A DNA stretch of 64,000 nt, taken from Naumannella halotolerans. Its GTDB lineage: Bacteria; Actinomycetota; Actinomycetes; Propionibacteriales; Propionibacteriaceae. The DNA lies in NCBI RefSeq assembly GCF_004364645.1, contig NZ_SOAW01000001.1, positions 1,302,001 through 1,366,000 on the forward strand, read 5' to 3'. Shown piece by piece: positions 18,078-28,013 of the stretch (positions are counted from its first letter, which is position 1; every line of letters begins with the position of its first letter). Below the pieces are notes generated by a model, which did not search any database, was not told where the DNA came from, and was given only the letters and a program-made list of their open reading frames with translations. Made by a program: the position numbers and the translations under genes.

Positions 18078-20261
18078 ATGACGAACACCGCGCAGCCCAT
18101 CATCAACTCCTCGATCCTGGGCGCGAACATCGGCGACGGCGGAACCAGATTCGCCCTCTGGGCCCCGCGTGCCACCCGTGTGGAGGTGGCGCTGGTCGCC
18201 GCCGACCGCAGCCAGCGCAACCTGGACATGGTCCGGTCCGACGCCGACGGGGTCTGGAGCGTCTTCGTCCCCGGCGTCGGCGCCGAACAGCGCTACGGCT
18301 TCCGGGTCCACGGGGAGTGGGACCCCGACGACGGTGCCCGCTTCAACCCGGCCCGACTGCTGCTCGATCCGTACGCCAAGGCGATCACCGCCGGGGTGGA
18401 CTACCTGGGACCGATCCTCGACCACACCGCGGATTCGGACTTCGAGCTGGACACCACCGACAGCGCCGAGGCGGTACCGCTGAGCGTGGTGGTCGCCCCC
18501 ACACCACCGCCGACCCCGCTCGCCCGTCGACGGCCGCTGTCGGAGACGGTGATCTACGAAGCACACCTGAAGGGCATGACCCGGACCCACCCGGCGGTGC
18601 CCGAGCATCTGCGCGGCACCTTCGCCGGTCTGGCCTATCCGGCGATGATCGACTACCTGGTCGATCTCGGGGTGACCGCGATCGAACTCCTGCCAGCGCA
18701 GTACTTCATCTCCGAGCCGTTCATCATCGGCCGCGGCCTTTCCAACTACTGGGGTTACAACACCTTGGGGTTCTTCGCCCCGCATTCGGCCTACACCTCG
18801 GTCGGCACCCTCGGTGAGCAGGTGGGCGAGTTCAAGCAGATGGTCAGCGCCCTGCACGAGGCCGGGATCGAAGTGATCATGGACGTGGTCTACAACCACA
18901 CCGGTGAAGGCGGGCACGAGGGACCGACCCTGAGCTTCCGCGGTATCGACCACGCCGGGTACTACCGGCTGACCGACGATCTGCGCAACGACTACGACGT
19001 GACCGGCTGCGGCAACTCCGTGGACACCTCCCACCCCGGTGTGCTGCAGATGATCATCGACTCGATGCGCTACTGGGTGACCGAGATGGGGGTGGACGGG
19101 TTCCGTTTCGACCTGGCCACCGAGCTGATCCGCGACGAGCACCACGGTGTCGATCAGGGTCACGAGTTCAAGCGGGTGATCGCCGAGGATCCCGACTTCG
19201 CCGGGATCAAGATGATCGCCGAACCCTGGGACCTCGGCCCCTACGGCTACCAGGTCGGCAACTGGGGCCAGCGCTGGACCGAATGGAACGACCGCTTCCG
19301 CGGTTACATCCGTGACTACTGGCGCAGCCAGGTCGACGGGGTGGACGAACTCGCCACCCGGCTGGCCGGTTCCACCGACATCTTCGATCATGAAGGACGT
19401 CCGGCGACCACCTCGGTGAACTTCGTCACCGCCCACGACGGCTTCACCCTGCGGGATCTGGTCACCTACAACGACAAGCACAACGAACTGAACGGTGAAG
19501 ACAACCGGGACGGGACCAATGACAACCGGTCCTGGAACTGCGGGGCCGAGGGTGAGACCGACGATCCGCAGGTGAATGCCCTGCGGATGCGGCAGATGAA
19601 GAATCTGATGGCCACCCAGCTGCTCGCGGTCGGGGTGCCGATGATCACCGCCGGGGACGAGTTCGCCCGTACCCAGGACGGCAACAACAACGCCTACTGC
19701 CAGGACGGCCCGCTGTCGTGGATCCACTGGGATCTGCTGGAGCCCTATGCCGAACTGCACTCGATGACCAAGGCGCTGTTGCAACTGCGGGCGAAGTATC
19801 CGGTGCTGCGGCGGAACAGCTTCCACTACGGCCGGGAGATGAACGACCTGCAGGGCAAACCACTGGGGCGCAAGGACATCGCCTGGTTCTCCGAGAACGG
19901 GGAGATGTCGGATGTGCACTGGGCCGACGGTTCCCGCCGCCTCCTCGGATGGTACGTCTCGGATCGCCGGGTGGCCTTCCTCAGCTGGTTCAACTCCTCC
20001 GATGTCGGTGTCGACGTGGTACTGCCCGACCAGCCGTGGGCGAACTCCTGGCAGCTGCGGATCGAGACCGGCCCGCCCGGTGAGCTGCCCTCGGAGGTGC
20101 TCGCACCGGGATCGACCTTCCACCTGCCGGGGCGCACGGTGGCGGTCTTCCAGGCCGAGGTGCCGCTGTGGGCCGCCGCCGATCCCAACCGGGAGCTGCG
20201 CCGCCCGGCGGCGGGTGAAGCCGGCGACCCGAGCCAGCGAGGTCGTCCCGGCCCGCGCTGA
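18078..20261 (+). CDS. glgX: Glycogen debranching enzyme
   Basis: 727 residues, GH13 family with an N-terminal CBM48 (GGTRFALWAPRATRVEVALV). The (beta/alpha)8 barrel carries the conserved regions: MDVVYNHT, the nucleophile D345 in GFRFDLA, the acid/base E382 in MIAEPWD, and FVTAHDGFTLRDLV. The GlgX-specific segments GRGLSNYWGYN and YNDKHNELNGEDNRDG are present. It removes short branches left by glycogen phosphorylase. The ATG has an AAAGGGA ribosome site. It forms a glycogen group with glgE, glgB and pgm further along. Confidence 0.95.
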   Translation: MTNTAQPIINSSILGANIGDGGTRFALWAPRATRVEVALVAADRSQRNLDMVRSDADGVWSVFVPGVGAEQRYGFRVHGEWDPDDGARFNPARLLLDPYAKAITAGVDYLGPILDHTADSDFELDTTDSAEAVPLSVVVAPTPPPTPLARRRPLSETVIYEAHLKGMTRTHPAVPEHLRGTFAGLAYPAMIDYLVDLGVTAIELLPAQYFISEPFIIGRGLSNYWGYNTLGFFAPHSAYTSVGTLGEQVGEFKQMVSALHEAGIEVIMDVVYNHTGEGGHEGPTLSFRGIDHAGYYRLTDDLRNDYDVTGCGNSVDTSHPGVLQMIIDSMRYWVTEMGVDGFRFDLATELIRDEHHGVDQGHEFKRVIAEDPDFAGIKMIAEPWDLGPYGYQVGNWGQRWTEWNDRFRGYIRDYWRSQVDGVDELATRLAGSTDIFDHEGRPATTSVNFVTAHDGFTLRDLVTYNDKHNELNGEDNRDGTNDNRSWNCGAEGETDDPQVNALRMRQMKNLMATQLLAVGVPMITAGDEFARTQDGNNNAYCQDGPLSWIHWDLLEPYAELHSMTKALLQLRAKYPVLRRNSFHYGREMNDLQGKPLGRKDIAWFSENGEMSDVHWADGSRRLLGWYVSDRRVAFLSWFNSSDVGVDVVLPDQPWANSWQLRIETGPPGELPSEVLAPGSTFHLPGRTVAVFQAEVPLWAAADPNRELRRPAAGEAGDPSQRGRPGPR

Positions 20262-20273
20262 ACGCGTCGGTCG

Positions 20274-20310
20274 ACGGGCCCCACCGAAGCACTGTCTCGG
20301 TGGGGCCCGT
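20274..20310. terminator. Bidirectional terminator between glgX and abgT
   Basis: Perfect 14-base inverted repeat (acgggccccaccga / tcggtggggcccgt) with a 9-base loop, located between two convergent genes. It should end transcription from both sides. Confidence 0.85.
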
Positions 20311-20352
20311 CGCATCATTCCTGAATCGACCGGCCGACCGGCACCGAACGCG

Positions 20353-21915
20353 TCAGGGTACGTAGTCGATCGGTGCGTTCGGCCCCCAGGGGATGCCGAG
20401 CGCCCACCAGAGGAAGAATGCCGCACCCCAGAAGACCCACATGGTGATCGATAGCGGAATCGTCAGCGACAACAAGGTGCCGATGCCGGCGTTGGACTTG
20501 TACCGCTGGATGAAGCCGAGGATGAGTACGAAGTAGGGGCTCATCGGGGAGACGATGTTGGTCGTCGAGTCACCCACCCGGTACATCGCCTGGGTGGTCT
20601 CCGGTGAGATCCCGAGCAACATGAACATCGGCACCAGGACCGAGGACAGCAACGTCCACAACCCGGAGCCGGAGGTGATGATCAAGGCCCCCACGGCGAC
20701 CAGGAGGAATCCGCCCAGCAGGATCACGAACTTGCTCGCGTTGATGCTGTCGAAGAACTCGGCCCCCTTGATCGCGATCACCTGACCCAGGTTCGACTCG
20801 CTGAACAGCGCCAGGAACTGCGAGGCGGCGAAGAACAGCACCAGCACCGGTACGAACGGGCGTACTCCGTCGGCAACCATCTCCGGGATCTCCGAGGCCT
20901 TCTTGATCTCCCCCACCGCAACCCCGTAGGCAATGCCGACGAGGAAGAAGCCGAAACCGACGATGGCGGCGATCCCGGCCATCAACCCCGAATCGGTGGA
21001 GAACCCGCCCTCGGCGTCGCGGAGGAAGGAGCCACTCGGCCAGGCCAGCGCGGTCAGCAGCACGAAACAACCGATCAGGGTCGCCAGGGCGATCCACATG
21101 CCACGCTTCTCCTGCGGGGTGGCCGATCGGGTGAACTCCTCGTCGTCCTGGTCCTGCTCATCGGCATCCAGTTCGATCTGGTCCCCGCGCTTGTTCAGCA
21201 CGAGTTCGGTGACCAGGGTGATCGCCAGGGTGACCACGAACATGGAGACGAAGTTCCAGTACAGGTTGGCCACCGGGGTGACCGCATAGCTGTCGTCGAC
21301 GATGTGTGCTGCCGAGGTGGTGAGGCCACCGAGGATCGCGTCCAGGCTGTTCACGAAAGGTGCCGCCGAGTAGCCACCGGCGGTCGCGGCATAGGCCACC
21401 GCACAACCGATCACCGGGTTCCGGCCGACCGCCTTGAACGCCATCCCGCCCAGCGGAATGACGATCATGTAGGAGGCGTCCGAGGCCATCGACGAGGCCG
21501 TACCGACCAGCGCCACCACCGCGGTCACCCACCGCGGAGAGGCCGAACGGAGTGCGCCGCGCATGACCACCGCGAACAGCCCGGAACGTTCTGCCACAGC
21601 CACACCGAAGAGCACCACCAGCACCAGGCCGAGTGCGGGGAACTCGACGTAGTTGGTCACCACACCTCCGACGACGGCGCGCAGGTTCTCGGTGGAGAAC
21701 AGATTCGAGACCGCGACGGTCTCCCCGCTCGCCGGATTCACCGCCGACACCCCGGCAGCGGCACAGATGGCGGAGACGAACATCACGATCACCGCCAGGC
21801 CGAGGAAGAGCCAGAACGGATGCGGCAGTTTGTTGCCGAGCTTCTCGATGATCACCAGCGCCCGCATCAGCGGTCCGAGATCATCCTCACTCGCGGTCGT
21901 GGTGGACTTGGCCAT
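20353..21915 (-). CDS. AbgT family transporter
   Basis: 520 residues with about 10-12 hydrophobic segments. It opens with the cytoplasmic ALVIIEKLGNKLPHPFWLFL and contains LVGTASSMASDASYMIVIPLGGMAFKAVGRNP and GDSTTNIVSPMSPYF, the conserved hairpin motifs of the p-aminobenzoyl-glutamate (AbgT/MtrF) family. Members take up p-aminobenzoyl-glutamate or export sulfonamides and p-aminobenzoate. A GGAGG site precedes the ATG. An acidic cytoplasmic loop (DADEQDQDDEEF) lies mid-protein. It is divergent from a GGT-family hydrolase and the two may share regulation. Confidence 0.88.
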   Translation of the reverse strand: MAKSTTTASEDDLGPLMRALVIIEKLGNKLPHPFWLFLGLAVIVMFVSAICAAAGVSAVNPASGETVAVSNLFSTENLRAVVGGVVTNYVEFPALGLVLVVLFGVAVAERSGLFAVVMRGALRSASPRWVTAVVALVGTASSMASDASYMIVIPLGGMAFKAVGRNPVIGCAVAYAATAGGYSAAPFVNSLDAILGGLTTSAAHIVDDSYAVTPVANLYWNFVSMFVVTLAITLVTELVLNKRGDQIELDADEQDQDDEEFTRSATPQEKRGMWIALATLIGCFVLLTALAWPSGSFLRDAEGGFSTDSGLMAGIAAIVGFGFFLVGIAYGVAVGEIKKASEIPEMVADGVRPFVPVLVLFFAASQFLALFSESNLGQVIAIKGAEFFDSINASKFVILLGGFLLVAVGALIITSGSGLWTLLSSVLVPMFMLLGISPETTQAMYRVGDSTTNIVSPMSPYFVLILGFIQRYKSNAGIGTLLSLTIPLSITMWVFWGAAFFLWWALGIPWGPNAPIDYVP

Positions 21916-22105
21916 CGGGTACCTCCGGGGGATCTGTCGTACCTGCTGGTGCGGGGGTCACGTCTTCTCCGACCCATTCGTCATCGACCCTGTCGAGCAT
22001 CGGTCACCCGGGCAAGCATAATGATGATGATCGCCGGGCACAGCAGATCAACGAACCGAAGCTGATCCCGAGTCGGCACACCCGACAGCTTCCCGAGGAG
22101 AATCG

Positions 22106-23749
22106 ATGAGAGCTCCGAAAGCTCGTCCGCAGCACCACCGGTCCATGATCGTCACCCCGCAACCGGAGGCCACCGATGCCGGTGCGGTGGTGCTCGCCGA
22201 GGGTGGCAACGCCGTCGACGCCGCCGTCGCAGCCGCACTCGTGCAAGGTGTCGTCGATCCGCTGATGTGTGGTGTCGGTGGCTTCGCGCTGATGCAACTG
22301 CGGCTGCCCGACGGCACTCAGTTGATCATCGACGGACTGGGCACCTGCCCGTCGGGGATCAGCGACGGCGTCTGGGCCGAGGACCTGCTGGGCATCACCT
22401 CCGACGGATTCGGATTCCGGGTCAGGGACTTCGTCAACGAGACCGGACCGCAGGCCGTGATGACCCCCGGCACCCTGCGTACCCTGATGCAGGCCCACGA
22501 CCGGTTCGGGTCCCTGCCCTGGTCCGACCTGTTCGCCGAGGCGATCCGATTGGCCCGGACGGGCTGGCCGGTCCGCCCGCATGTGCAGACGGTGCTGATC
22601 CAGAACGAAGCCAAGTACGGCCGGATGGACTTCGCCGACAAACTCGGGGTGACCGCCGACGGCCGACGGATCTACCGACCCGAGGGCGCACTCCCCCGGC
22701 TCGGTGATCTGGTGGTCAACCCCGAACTGGCCGAGACCCTGGAACTGATCGCCGAGCGCGGTGGGGAGGACTTCCACCGCGGCGAACTGGCCGGGGTGAT
22801 CGTCGACTCGATCGCCCGCGACGGCGGGTTCCTGTCCGCCGAGGACCTGGCCGACTACGTCACGATCGACCGGGAGCCGCTGCGCGCCGACTACCGGGGT
22901 CTGACGCTGTGTGCACCGCCCTCACCGGGAGGTGGGCACCAGCTGCTGCAGACGCTCGGGATCCTGGCGCGATTCCCGCTCGGCGAGCTGGTGCACAACA
23001 GTGCCGACCACCTGCAGATCCTGACCGAGGCGATGAAACGTGCGATGGGCGACCGGGAGGCCTTGTGGAACTCCGCCTCGGTCACCGACGCCGACTACGA
23101 CGCGCTGCTGGAACCTGCCGGCCTGGACGCCGCAGCCGCTGCCATCCGGGCCGGTGATCGATACGACCTGGAGGCCGGACGGGTCTCCCCGCAGCCGGCG
23201 GAGTCGCAACACACGACCCACCTGAACGTGATCGATGCCGACGGGCTCACCGTCGCCCTGTCCCATACCTTGGGCAACCCCTCGGGCTACATCCCCCGGG
23301 GTACCGGCTTCATCCTCAACGGCGGGATGAGCACCTTCGATCCCCGTCCGGGGCGGACGAACTCGATCGCCCCGGGCCTGCGGCGGAACTCGACGATGAG
23401 CCCGACGATCGTGCTGTCCGAGGACGAACCGGTGATGGCGGTGGGAGCACCCGGCGCCTCCTGGATCACCCCCGGCATCACCCAGGCGATCTCGAATGTC
23501 CTCGACTTCGGCATGTCGGCCGCCGAGGCGGTCAGCGCCCCGCGCGCCGTGGCCACCTCGAATGCGATCGACATCTCCAACCGGATCCCCCGGCGCACCG
23601 AGACCGCACTGATCGCACAGGGCTATCAGGTACGCCGCTCCGCCCTCTCCTACGCTTTCGCCGGGGTGCACCTGATCACCCGTTTCGACGACGGACTGCG
23701 TGGTGGAGCCGATCCGCAGCGCGACGGCTACGCCGCCGGAATCGGCTGA
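22106..23749 (+). CDS. Gamma-glutamyltransferase-family Ntn-hydrolase, cytoplasmic
   Basis: 547 residues, self-cleaving Ntn-hydrolase of the GGT family. The catalytic threonine is in QHTTHLNVIDADG, and GNPSGYIPRGTGFILNGGM, SIAPGLRRNSTMSPTIV and VGAPGASWITPGI are the small-subunit motifs. There is no signal peptide, unlike secreted GGTs, so it acts in the cytoplasm. GGT-like proteins without a signal peptide include oxamate amidohydrolase (HpxW) and glutaryl-type acylases, so the substrate is open. It is divergent from an AbgT transporter. A GAGGAG site precedes the ATG. Confidence 0.85.
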   Translation: MRAPKARPQHHRSMIVTPQPEATDAGAVVLAEGGNAVDAAVAAALVQGVVDPLMCGVGGFALMQLRLPDGTQLIIDGLGTCPSGISDGVWAEDLLGITSDGFGFRVRDFVNETGPQAVMTPGTLRTLMQAHDRFGSLPWSDLFAEAIRLARTGWPVRPHVQTVLIQNEAKYGRMDFADKLGVTADGRRIYRPEGALPRLGDLVVNPELAETLELIAERGGEDFHRGELAGVIVDSIARDGGFLSAEDLADYVTIDREPLRADYRGLTLCAPPSPGGGHQLLQTLGILARFPLGELVHNSADHLQILTEAMKRAMGDREALWNSASVTDADYDALLEPAGLDAAAAAIRAGDRYDLEAGRVSPQPAESQHTTHLNVIDADGLTVALSHTLGNPSGYIPRGTGFILNGGMSTFDPRPGRTNSIAPGLRRNSTMSPTIVLSEDEPVMAVGAPGASWITPGITQAISNVLDFGMSAAEAVSAPRAVATSNAIDISNRIPRRTETALIAQGYQVRRSALSYAFAGVHLITRFDDGLRGGADPQRDGYAAGIG

Positions 23750-23823
23750 CCCGGGCGATCTCGAAGTGTCCGGCCCGGGCGTCGGATGGGTGGCAGGGCC
23801 TGACCACCGAAGCGATCACCCGA

Positions 23824-23835
23824 TACCGTGGTCTC
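23824..23835 (+). promoter_or_regulatory. Probable -10 element, leaderless glgE
   Basis: TACCGT at 23824-23829 lies exactly six bases before the GTG of glgE, with no ribosome site. It fits the window's leaderless-start pattern. Confidence 0.5.
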
Positions 23836-26007
23836 GTGACTCCTCCGAGCTCCGCCATGGGCAAGAATCCCGGCCACACCGACCCGAGCGTGACCACTCC
23901 GGCTGCTGCCTCCTCGGACAGCGTCGCCGTCGATGCTGCCGCAGCGGTCTCCCCGACGGACCTGCGAGCACCCGAACCCGACCACCCGGAGCCGGTGCTG
24001 GCACATCCCACCCAGGAGGCCCACGGGACGCCGTTCGGCCGGATCCCGATCACCGCCGTCGAACCGGTGATCGAGGGCGGTGCCTATCCGGCGAAGGCAA
24101 CGGTGGGCGAATCCTTCGACATCACCGCCACCATCTTCCGAGAAGGCCATGATGCGGTGAATGCCACCGTGCTGCTCACCGCACCGGACGGCAGCGAGCG
24201 GCAGGTCCCGATGGCCAAACACGGGCCCGAGGGTCTGAACGGGTGGCTGGCGACGGTGACCTTGGACTCCCCCGGCCCGTGGACCTACCGGATCGAGGCC
24301 TGGGACGATCCGTGGGGCACCTGGCATCACGCCGCAGTGGTCAAGTTCGGTGCCGGGATCGACACCGAACTGGTCTGCGCCGAGGGCCGCCAGCTCTTCG
24401 AATGGGCAGCCGAGCAGGCCCGTACGGCACGGGATCAGGCCTCACTGAAGTTCCTCTCCGAGGCCTCGAACGCACTCACCCCGAACCGCCTCCCCCAGGC
24501 CCTGGCCGAGCTGGCCGACGACCCGTACCTGGCCGAGGTGATGGCCCGGTACGGCCCACGCCGGCTGGTCACCCCCACCCCGGAGATCCCGATCTGGTGC
24601 GATCGCCGGCGGGCCCTGTTCGGCTCCTGGTACGAGTTCTTCCCCCGCTCCCAGGGCGCGGTGCAGAACCCGGACGGCAGTTGGACCTCGGGCACTCTCC
24701 GCAGCTCCCGCGATCGCCTGGACGAGGTGGCCGCGATGGGCTTCGACGTGGTCTACCTGCCGCCGATCCACCCGATCGGTCAGGCGTACCGGAAGGGCCC
24801 GAACAACACCCTCACCCCCGGACCGTACGATCCCGGATCGCCGTGGGCGATCGGTGCCGCCACCGGCGGTCACGACGCGATCCATCCGGATCTGGGTGAT
24901 TTCGACGACTTCGACGCCTTCGTCGACCACGCCCGGGACCTCGGGATGGAGGTCGCCCTGGACCTTGCCCTGCAGGCCTCACCGGACCATCCCTGGGTGA
25001 GCGAGCATCCGGAGTGGTTCACCACCCGGATCGACGGCACGATCGCCTATGCGGAGAACCCGCCGAAGAAGTACCAGGACATCTATCCGATCAACTTCGA
25101 CAACGATCCCGACGGGATCTATGCCGAGGTGCTGCGGATCGTCAATCTGTGGATCGACCACGGGGTCACCCTGTTCCGAGTCGACAATCCGCACACCAAA
25201 CCGCTCAACTTCTGGGCCTGGCTGCTCGCCGAGGTACGCAAGGAGCATCCCGAGGTGATCTTCCTGGCCGAGGCCTTCACCCGCCCGGCGATGATGCATG
25301 CGCTGGGGAAGATCGGTTTCCACCAGTCCTACACCTACTTCACCTGGCGCAACGAGAAGTGGGAGCTGGAGGAGTACCTGACCGAGCTGACGACCGAGAC
25401 CGACAGCTTCTTCCGGCCGAACTTCTTCGTCAACACCCCCGACATCCTGCCCGGTTACCTGGTCGACGGCGGACCGGCGGCCTTCACCATCCGGGCCGTG
25501 CTGGCATCGATGCTGTCACCGACCTGGGGCGTCTACTCCGGGTTCGAACTGTTCGAGAACCTGCCGGTGCGTCCGGGCAGCGAGGAGTACCTGGACTCCG
25601 AGAAGTACCAGTACCGACCACGGGACTACGACGCCGAGCCGAATCTGAACATCCTGCTCACCCGGTTGAACGAGATCCGTGACGAGCACCCGGCGCTGCA
25701 GCAGTTGCGGAACCTGACCTTCCACCACGCGCCGAATTCGCAGGTGATCGTCTTCTCCAAACAGGTGCCGACCGCCGACGGTTCGGCCGACCGGGTCCTC
25801 TGCGCAGTCTCGCTGAATCCGCAGGAGACCGTGGAGTCGGAGGTCTACCTCGACTTCGCCGCGATGGGACTGCAGCGCGGGGAGACGATCACCGTCACCG
25901 ATCAGCTGACGCACCAGAGCTGGACCTGGGGTGAATCGAACTACGTCCGCCTCTATCCGGCCCAACCCGCGCACATCTTCACCGTGCGGCGCGACGGCAC
26001 CCACTGA
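23836..26007 (+). CDS. glgE: Alpha-1,4-glucan:maltose-1-phosphate maltosyltransferase
   Basis: 723 residues from a GTG. After a disordered N-terminus (~1-70) comes the GlgE N-domain (PFGRIPITAVEPVIEGG, then DITATIFREGHD), a helical insert (EASNALTPNRLPQALAELADDPYLAEVMARYGPR) and the GH13_3 barrel. The nucleophile is D450 in FRVDNPHTKP and the acid/base E479 in FLAEAFTRPA. FPRSQG and PPIHPIGQAYRKGPNN are GlgE hallmarks. It extends glucans using maltose 1-phosphate. It directly precedes glgB, as in mycobacteria and streptomycetes; TreS and Pep2, which would make the donor from trehalose, are not in the window. Confidence 0.95.
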   Translation: MTPPSSAMGKNPGHTDPSVTTPAAASSDSVAVDAAAAVSPTDLRAPEPDHPEPVLAHPTQEAHGTPFGRIPITAVEPVIEGGAYPAKATVGESFDITATIFREGHDAVNATVLLTAPDGSERQVPMAKHGPEGLNGWLATVTLDSPGPWTYRIEAWDDPWGTWHHAAVVKFGAGIDTELVCAEGRQLFEWAAEQARTARDQASLKFLSEASNALTPNRLPQALAELADDPYLAEVMARYGPRRLVTPTPEIPIWCDRRRALFGSWYEFFPRSQGAVQNPDGSWTSGTLRSSRDRLDEVAAMGFDVVYLPPIHPIGQAYRKGPNNTLTPGPYDPGSPWAIGAATGGHDAIHPDLGDFDDFDAFVDHARDLGMEVALDLALQASPDHPWVSEHPEWFTTRIDGTIAYAENPPKKYQDIYPINFDNDPDGIYAEVLRIVNLWIDHGVTLFRVDNPHTKPLNFWAWLLAEVRKEHPEVIFLAEAFTRPAMMHALGKIGFHQSYTYFTWRNEKWELEEYLTELTTETDSFFRPNFFVNTPDILPGYLVDGGPAAFTIRAVLASMLSPTWGVYSGFELFENLPVRPGSEEYLDSEKYQYRPRDYDAEPNLNILLTRLNEIRDEHPALQQLRNLTFHHAPNSQVIVFSKQVPTADGSADRVLCAVSLNPQETVESEVYLDFAAMGLQRGETITVTDQLTHQSWTWGESNYVRLYPAQPAHIFTVRRDGTH

Positions 26008-26072
26008 GCACCCCGCCGCCAGCCGCCCGTGGCCTGACGCTACGGTCGAATCCGACAGAATCTGAGGTGACC

Positions 26073-28013
26073 ATGTCCGACGACCCGACAACCGATGCAC
26101 TGCGCTACGGCGGTCTCGCCGGCTGGGACCTGGAAGGTTTCCACACCGGCGCCGACACCGAGATCTGGAAGCGGCTCGGGTCCCACCTGGTCACCGTCGA
26201 CGGTCCCGAGGGTCCGGTCAGCGGCACCCGCTTCGCGGTCTGGGCACCGCAGGCCAAGGCGGTCTCGGTCCACGGCGACTTCAACGACTGGTCCGGCCAG
26301 CCGATGGAACTGCTGCCCGGCACCGGCGTCTGGGTCGGTTTCGTCCCCGGCGTCGGTGCCGGTGCGCTCTACAAGTACTCGGTGCAGACCCAGTGGGGCG
26401 AATGGCTGGAGAAGGCCGATCCCATGGCCCGTTATGCCGAGATCCCGCCGGCGAGCGCCTCCATCGTCTGGGAATCCGACTACACCTGGTCGGACCAGGA
26501 ATGGCTGGAGCGCCGGGCCGAGGCAGATCTGCACGCCGAACCGATGAGCATCTACGAGTTGCATCTCGGCTCCTGGCGCAAGGGCAAGAGCTACCGCGAG
26601 GTCACCGAGGAACTCGTCGAGTACGTCACCTGGCAGGGGTACACCCATGTCGAGCTGCTGCCGCTCAGCCAGCATCCCTACGAGCCGTCCTGGGGCTATC
26701 AGGTCACCGGGTACTTCGCGGCACAGTCGACCTTCGGCAACCCCGATGATCTTCGCCACCTGATCGACCGGCTGCACCAGGCCGGTATCGGAGTGATCAT
26801 GGACTGGGTTCCCGGTCACTTCCCGAAGGATTCCTGGGGTCTGGGACGTTTCGACGGCTCCGCCCTCTACGAGCACGCCGATCCCCGCCAGGGTGAGCAC
26901 CGCGACTGGGGCACCTACATCTTCAACTACGGCCGCAACGAGGTGAAGAGCTTCCTGGTCTCCAATGCGCTGTACTGGTTGACCGAGTTCCACGTCGACG
27001 GGCTGCGGGTCGATGCCGTCGCCTCGATGCTCTACCTGGACTACTCCCGCGAGGAGGGCCAGTGGGTGCCGAACATCTACGGCGGCCGGGAGAACCTGGA
27101 GGCGATCGACTTCCTGCGCTACGTCAACTCCCACCTGCAGAAGCGGGTTGCCGGGATCGCCATGATCGCCGAGGAATCCACCTCCTTCCCCGGAGTCACC
27201 CTGCCGGTGGAGGAAGGCGGCCTGGGCTTCACCTTCAAGTGGAACATGGGCTGGATGAACGACACCCTGTCCTACATCGAGGACGACCCGATCTATCGGC
27301 AGTACCACCACAACAACCTCACCTTCGGTCTGGTCTACGCCTGGAGTGAGCACTTCATCCTGCCGATCAGCCATGACGAGGTGGTGCACGGCAAGGGATC
27401 GATGATCAACAAGGTCCCGGGCGACGACTGGCAGAAGTTCGCCACCCTGCGCGCCTACTACGCCTTCATGTGGAGCCACCCGGGCAAGCAGTTGCTGTTC
27501 ATGGGATCCGAGTTCGGCCAACGGCCGGAGTTCAACGAAGCGGTCAGCCTCGAGTGGTGGGTCAGCGACCTGTGGGGTCACCACGGACTGCAGTTGTTGT
27601 TGCGTGACCTGAACCGGGTCTACCGTTCACACCCGGCGCTGTACACCGCCGACAGCGACCCGGCCGGATTCGCCTGGATCGACGCCGGTGACGCATCGGG
27701 CAACACCATCTCCTTCCTCCGCCGCGGGACCGGCGGGGAGCAACTCGCGGCAGTGATCAACTTCTCGCCCGTACCACGGGAGGCGATGACCATCGGCCTG
27801 CCGTCGACCGGTAGCTGGCACGAGGTGCTGAACACCGATTCCGAGATCTACGACGGAACCGGGAAGTACGGCAACCTCGGCCAGGTGGAGGCGCTCGCCG
27901 AACCGTGGAACGACTTCCCGGCACGGGCGAGCGTGGTCGTCCCGCCGATGGGAGCGGTCTGGTTCAGCCAGGACCCGGTCGAGCAGAACCCGGGACACGA
28001 GTCGGATCGGTGA
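26073..28013 (+). CDS. glgB: 1,4-alpha-glucan branching enzyme
   Basis: 646 residues starting at the ATG at 26073, seven bases after a GAGG site. CBM48 domain (VSGTRFAVWAPQAKAVSVHGDFNDW) then a GH13_9 barrel: MDWVPGHFPKD, nucleophile D314 in LRVDAVASMLYLDYSR, acid/base E367 in IAEESTSFPGVT, and LPISHDEVVHGKGS. It makes alpha-1,6 branches in the glucan produced by GlgE. The extra N-terminal N1 module of some GlgB proteins is absent or minimal. It shares GTGA with the next start. Confidence 0.95.
   Translation: MSDDPTTDALRYGGLAGWDLEGFHTGADTEIWKRLGSHLVTVDGPEGPVSGTRFAVWAPQAKAVSVHGDFNDWSGQPMELLPGTGVWVGFVPGVGAGALYKYSVQTQWGEWLEKADPMARYAEIPPASASIVWESDYTWSDQEWLERRAEADLHAEPMSIYELHLGSWRKGKSYREVTEELVEYVTWQGYTHVELLPLSQHPYEPSWGYQVTGYFAAQSTFGNPDDLRHLIDRLHQAGIGVIMDWVPGHFPKDSWGLGRFDGSALYEHADPRQGEHRDWGTYIFNYGRNEVKSFLVSNALYWLTEFHVDGLRVDAVASMLYLDYSREEGQWVPNIYGGRENLEAIDFLRYVNSHLQKRVAGIAMIAEESTSFPGVTLPVEEGGLGFTFKWNMGWMNDTLSYIEDDPIYRQYHHNNLTFGLVYAWSEHFILPISHDEVVHGKGSMINKVPGDDWQKFATLRAYYAFMWSHPGKQLLFMGSEFGQRPEFNEAVSLEWWVSDLWGHHGLQLLLRDLNRVYRSHPALYTADSDPAGFAWIDAGDASGNTISFLRRGTGGEQLAAVINFSPVPREAMTIGLPSTGSWHEVLNTDSEIYDGTGKYGNLGQVEALAEPWNDFPARASVVVPPMGAVWFSQDPVEQNPGHESDR

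Noticed and set aside
17826-20426. Very long open frame antisense to glgX continuing into etfB
   Set aside because: High-GC shadow frame; glgX on the plus strand has all catalytic motifs, and etfB starts at 17825 with a ribosome site.
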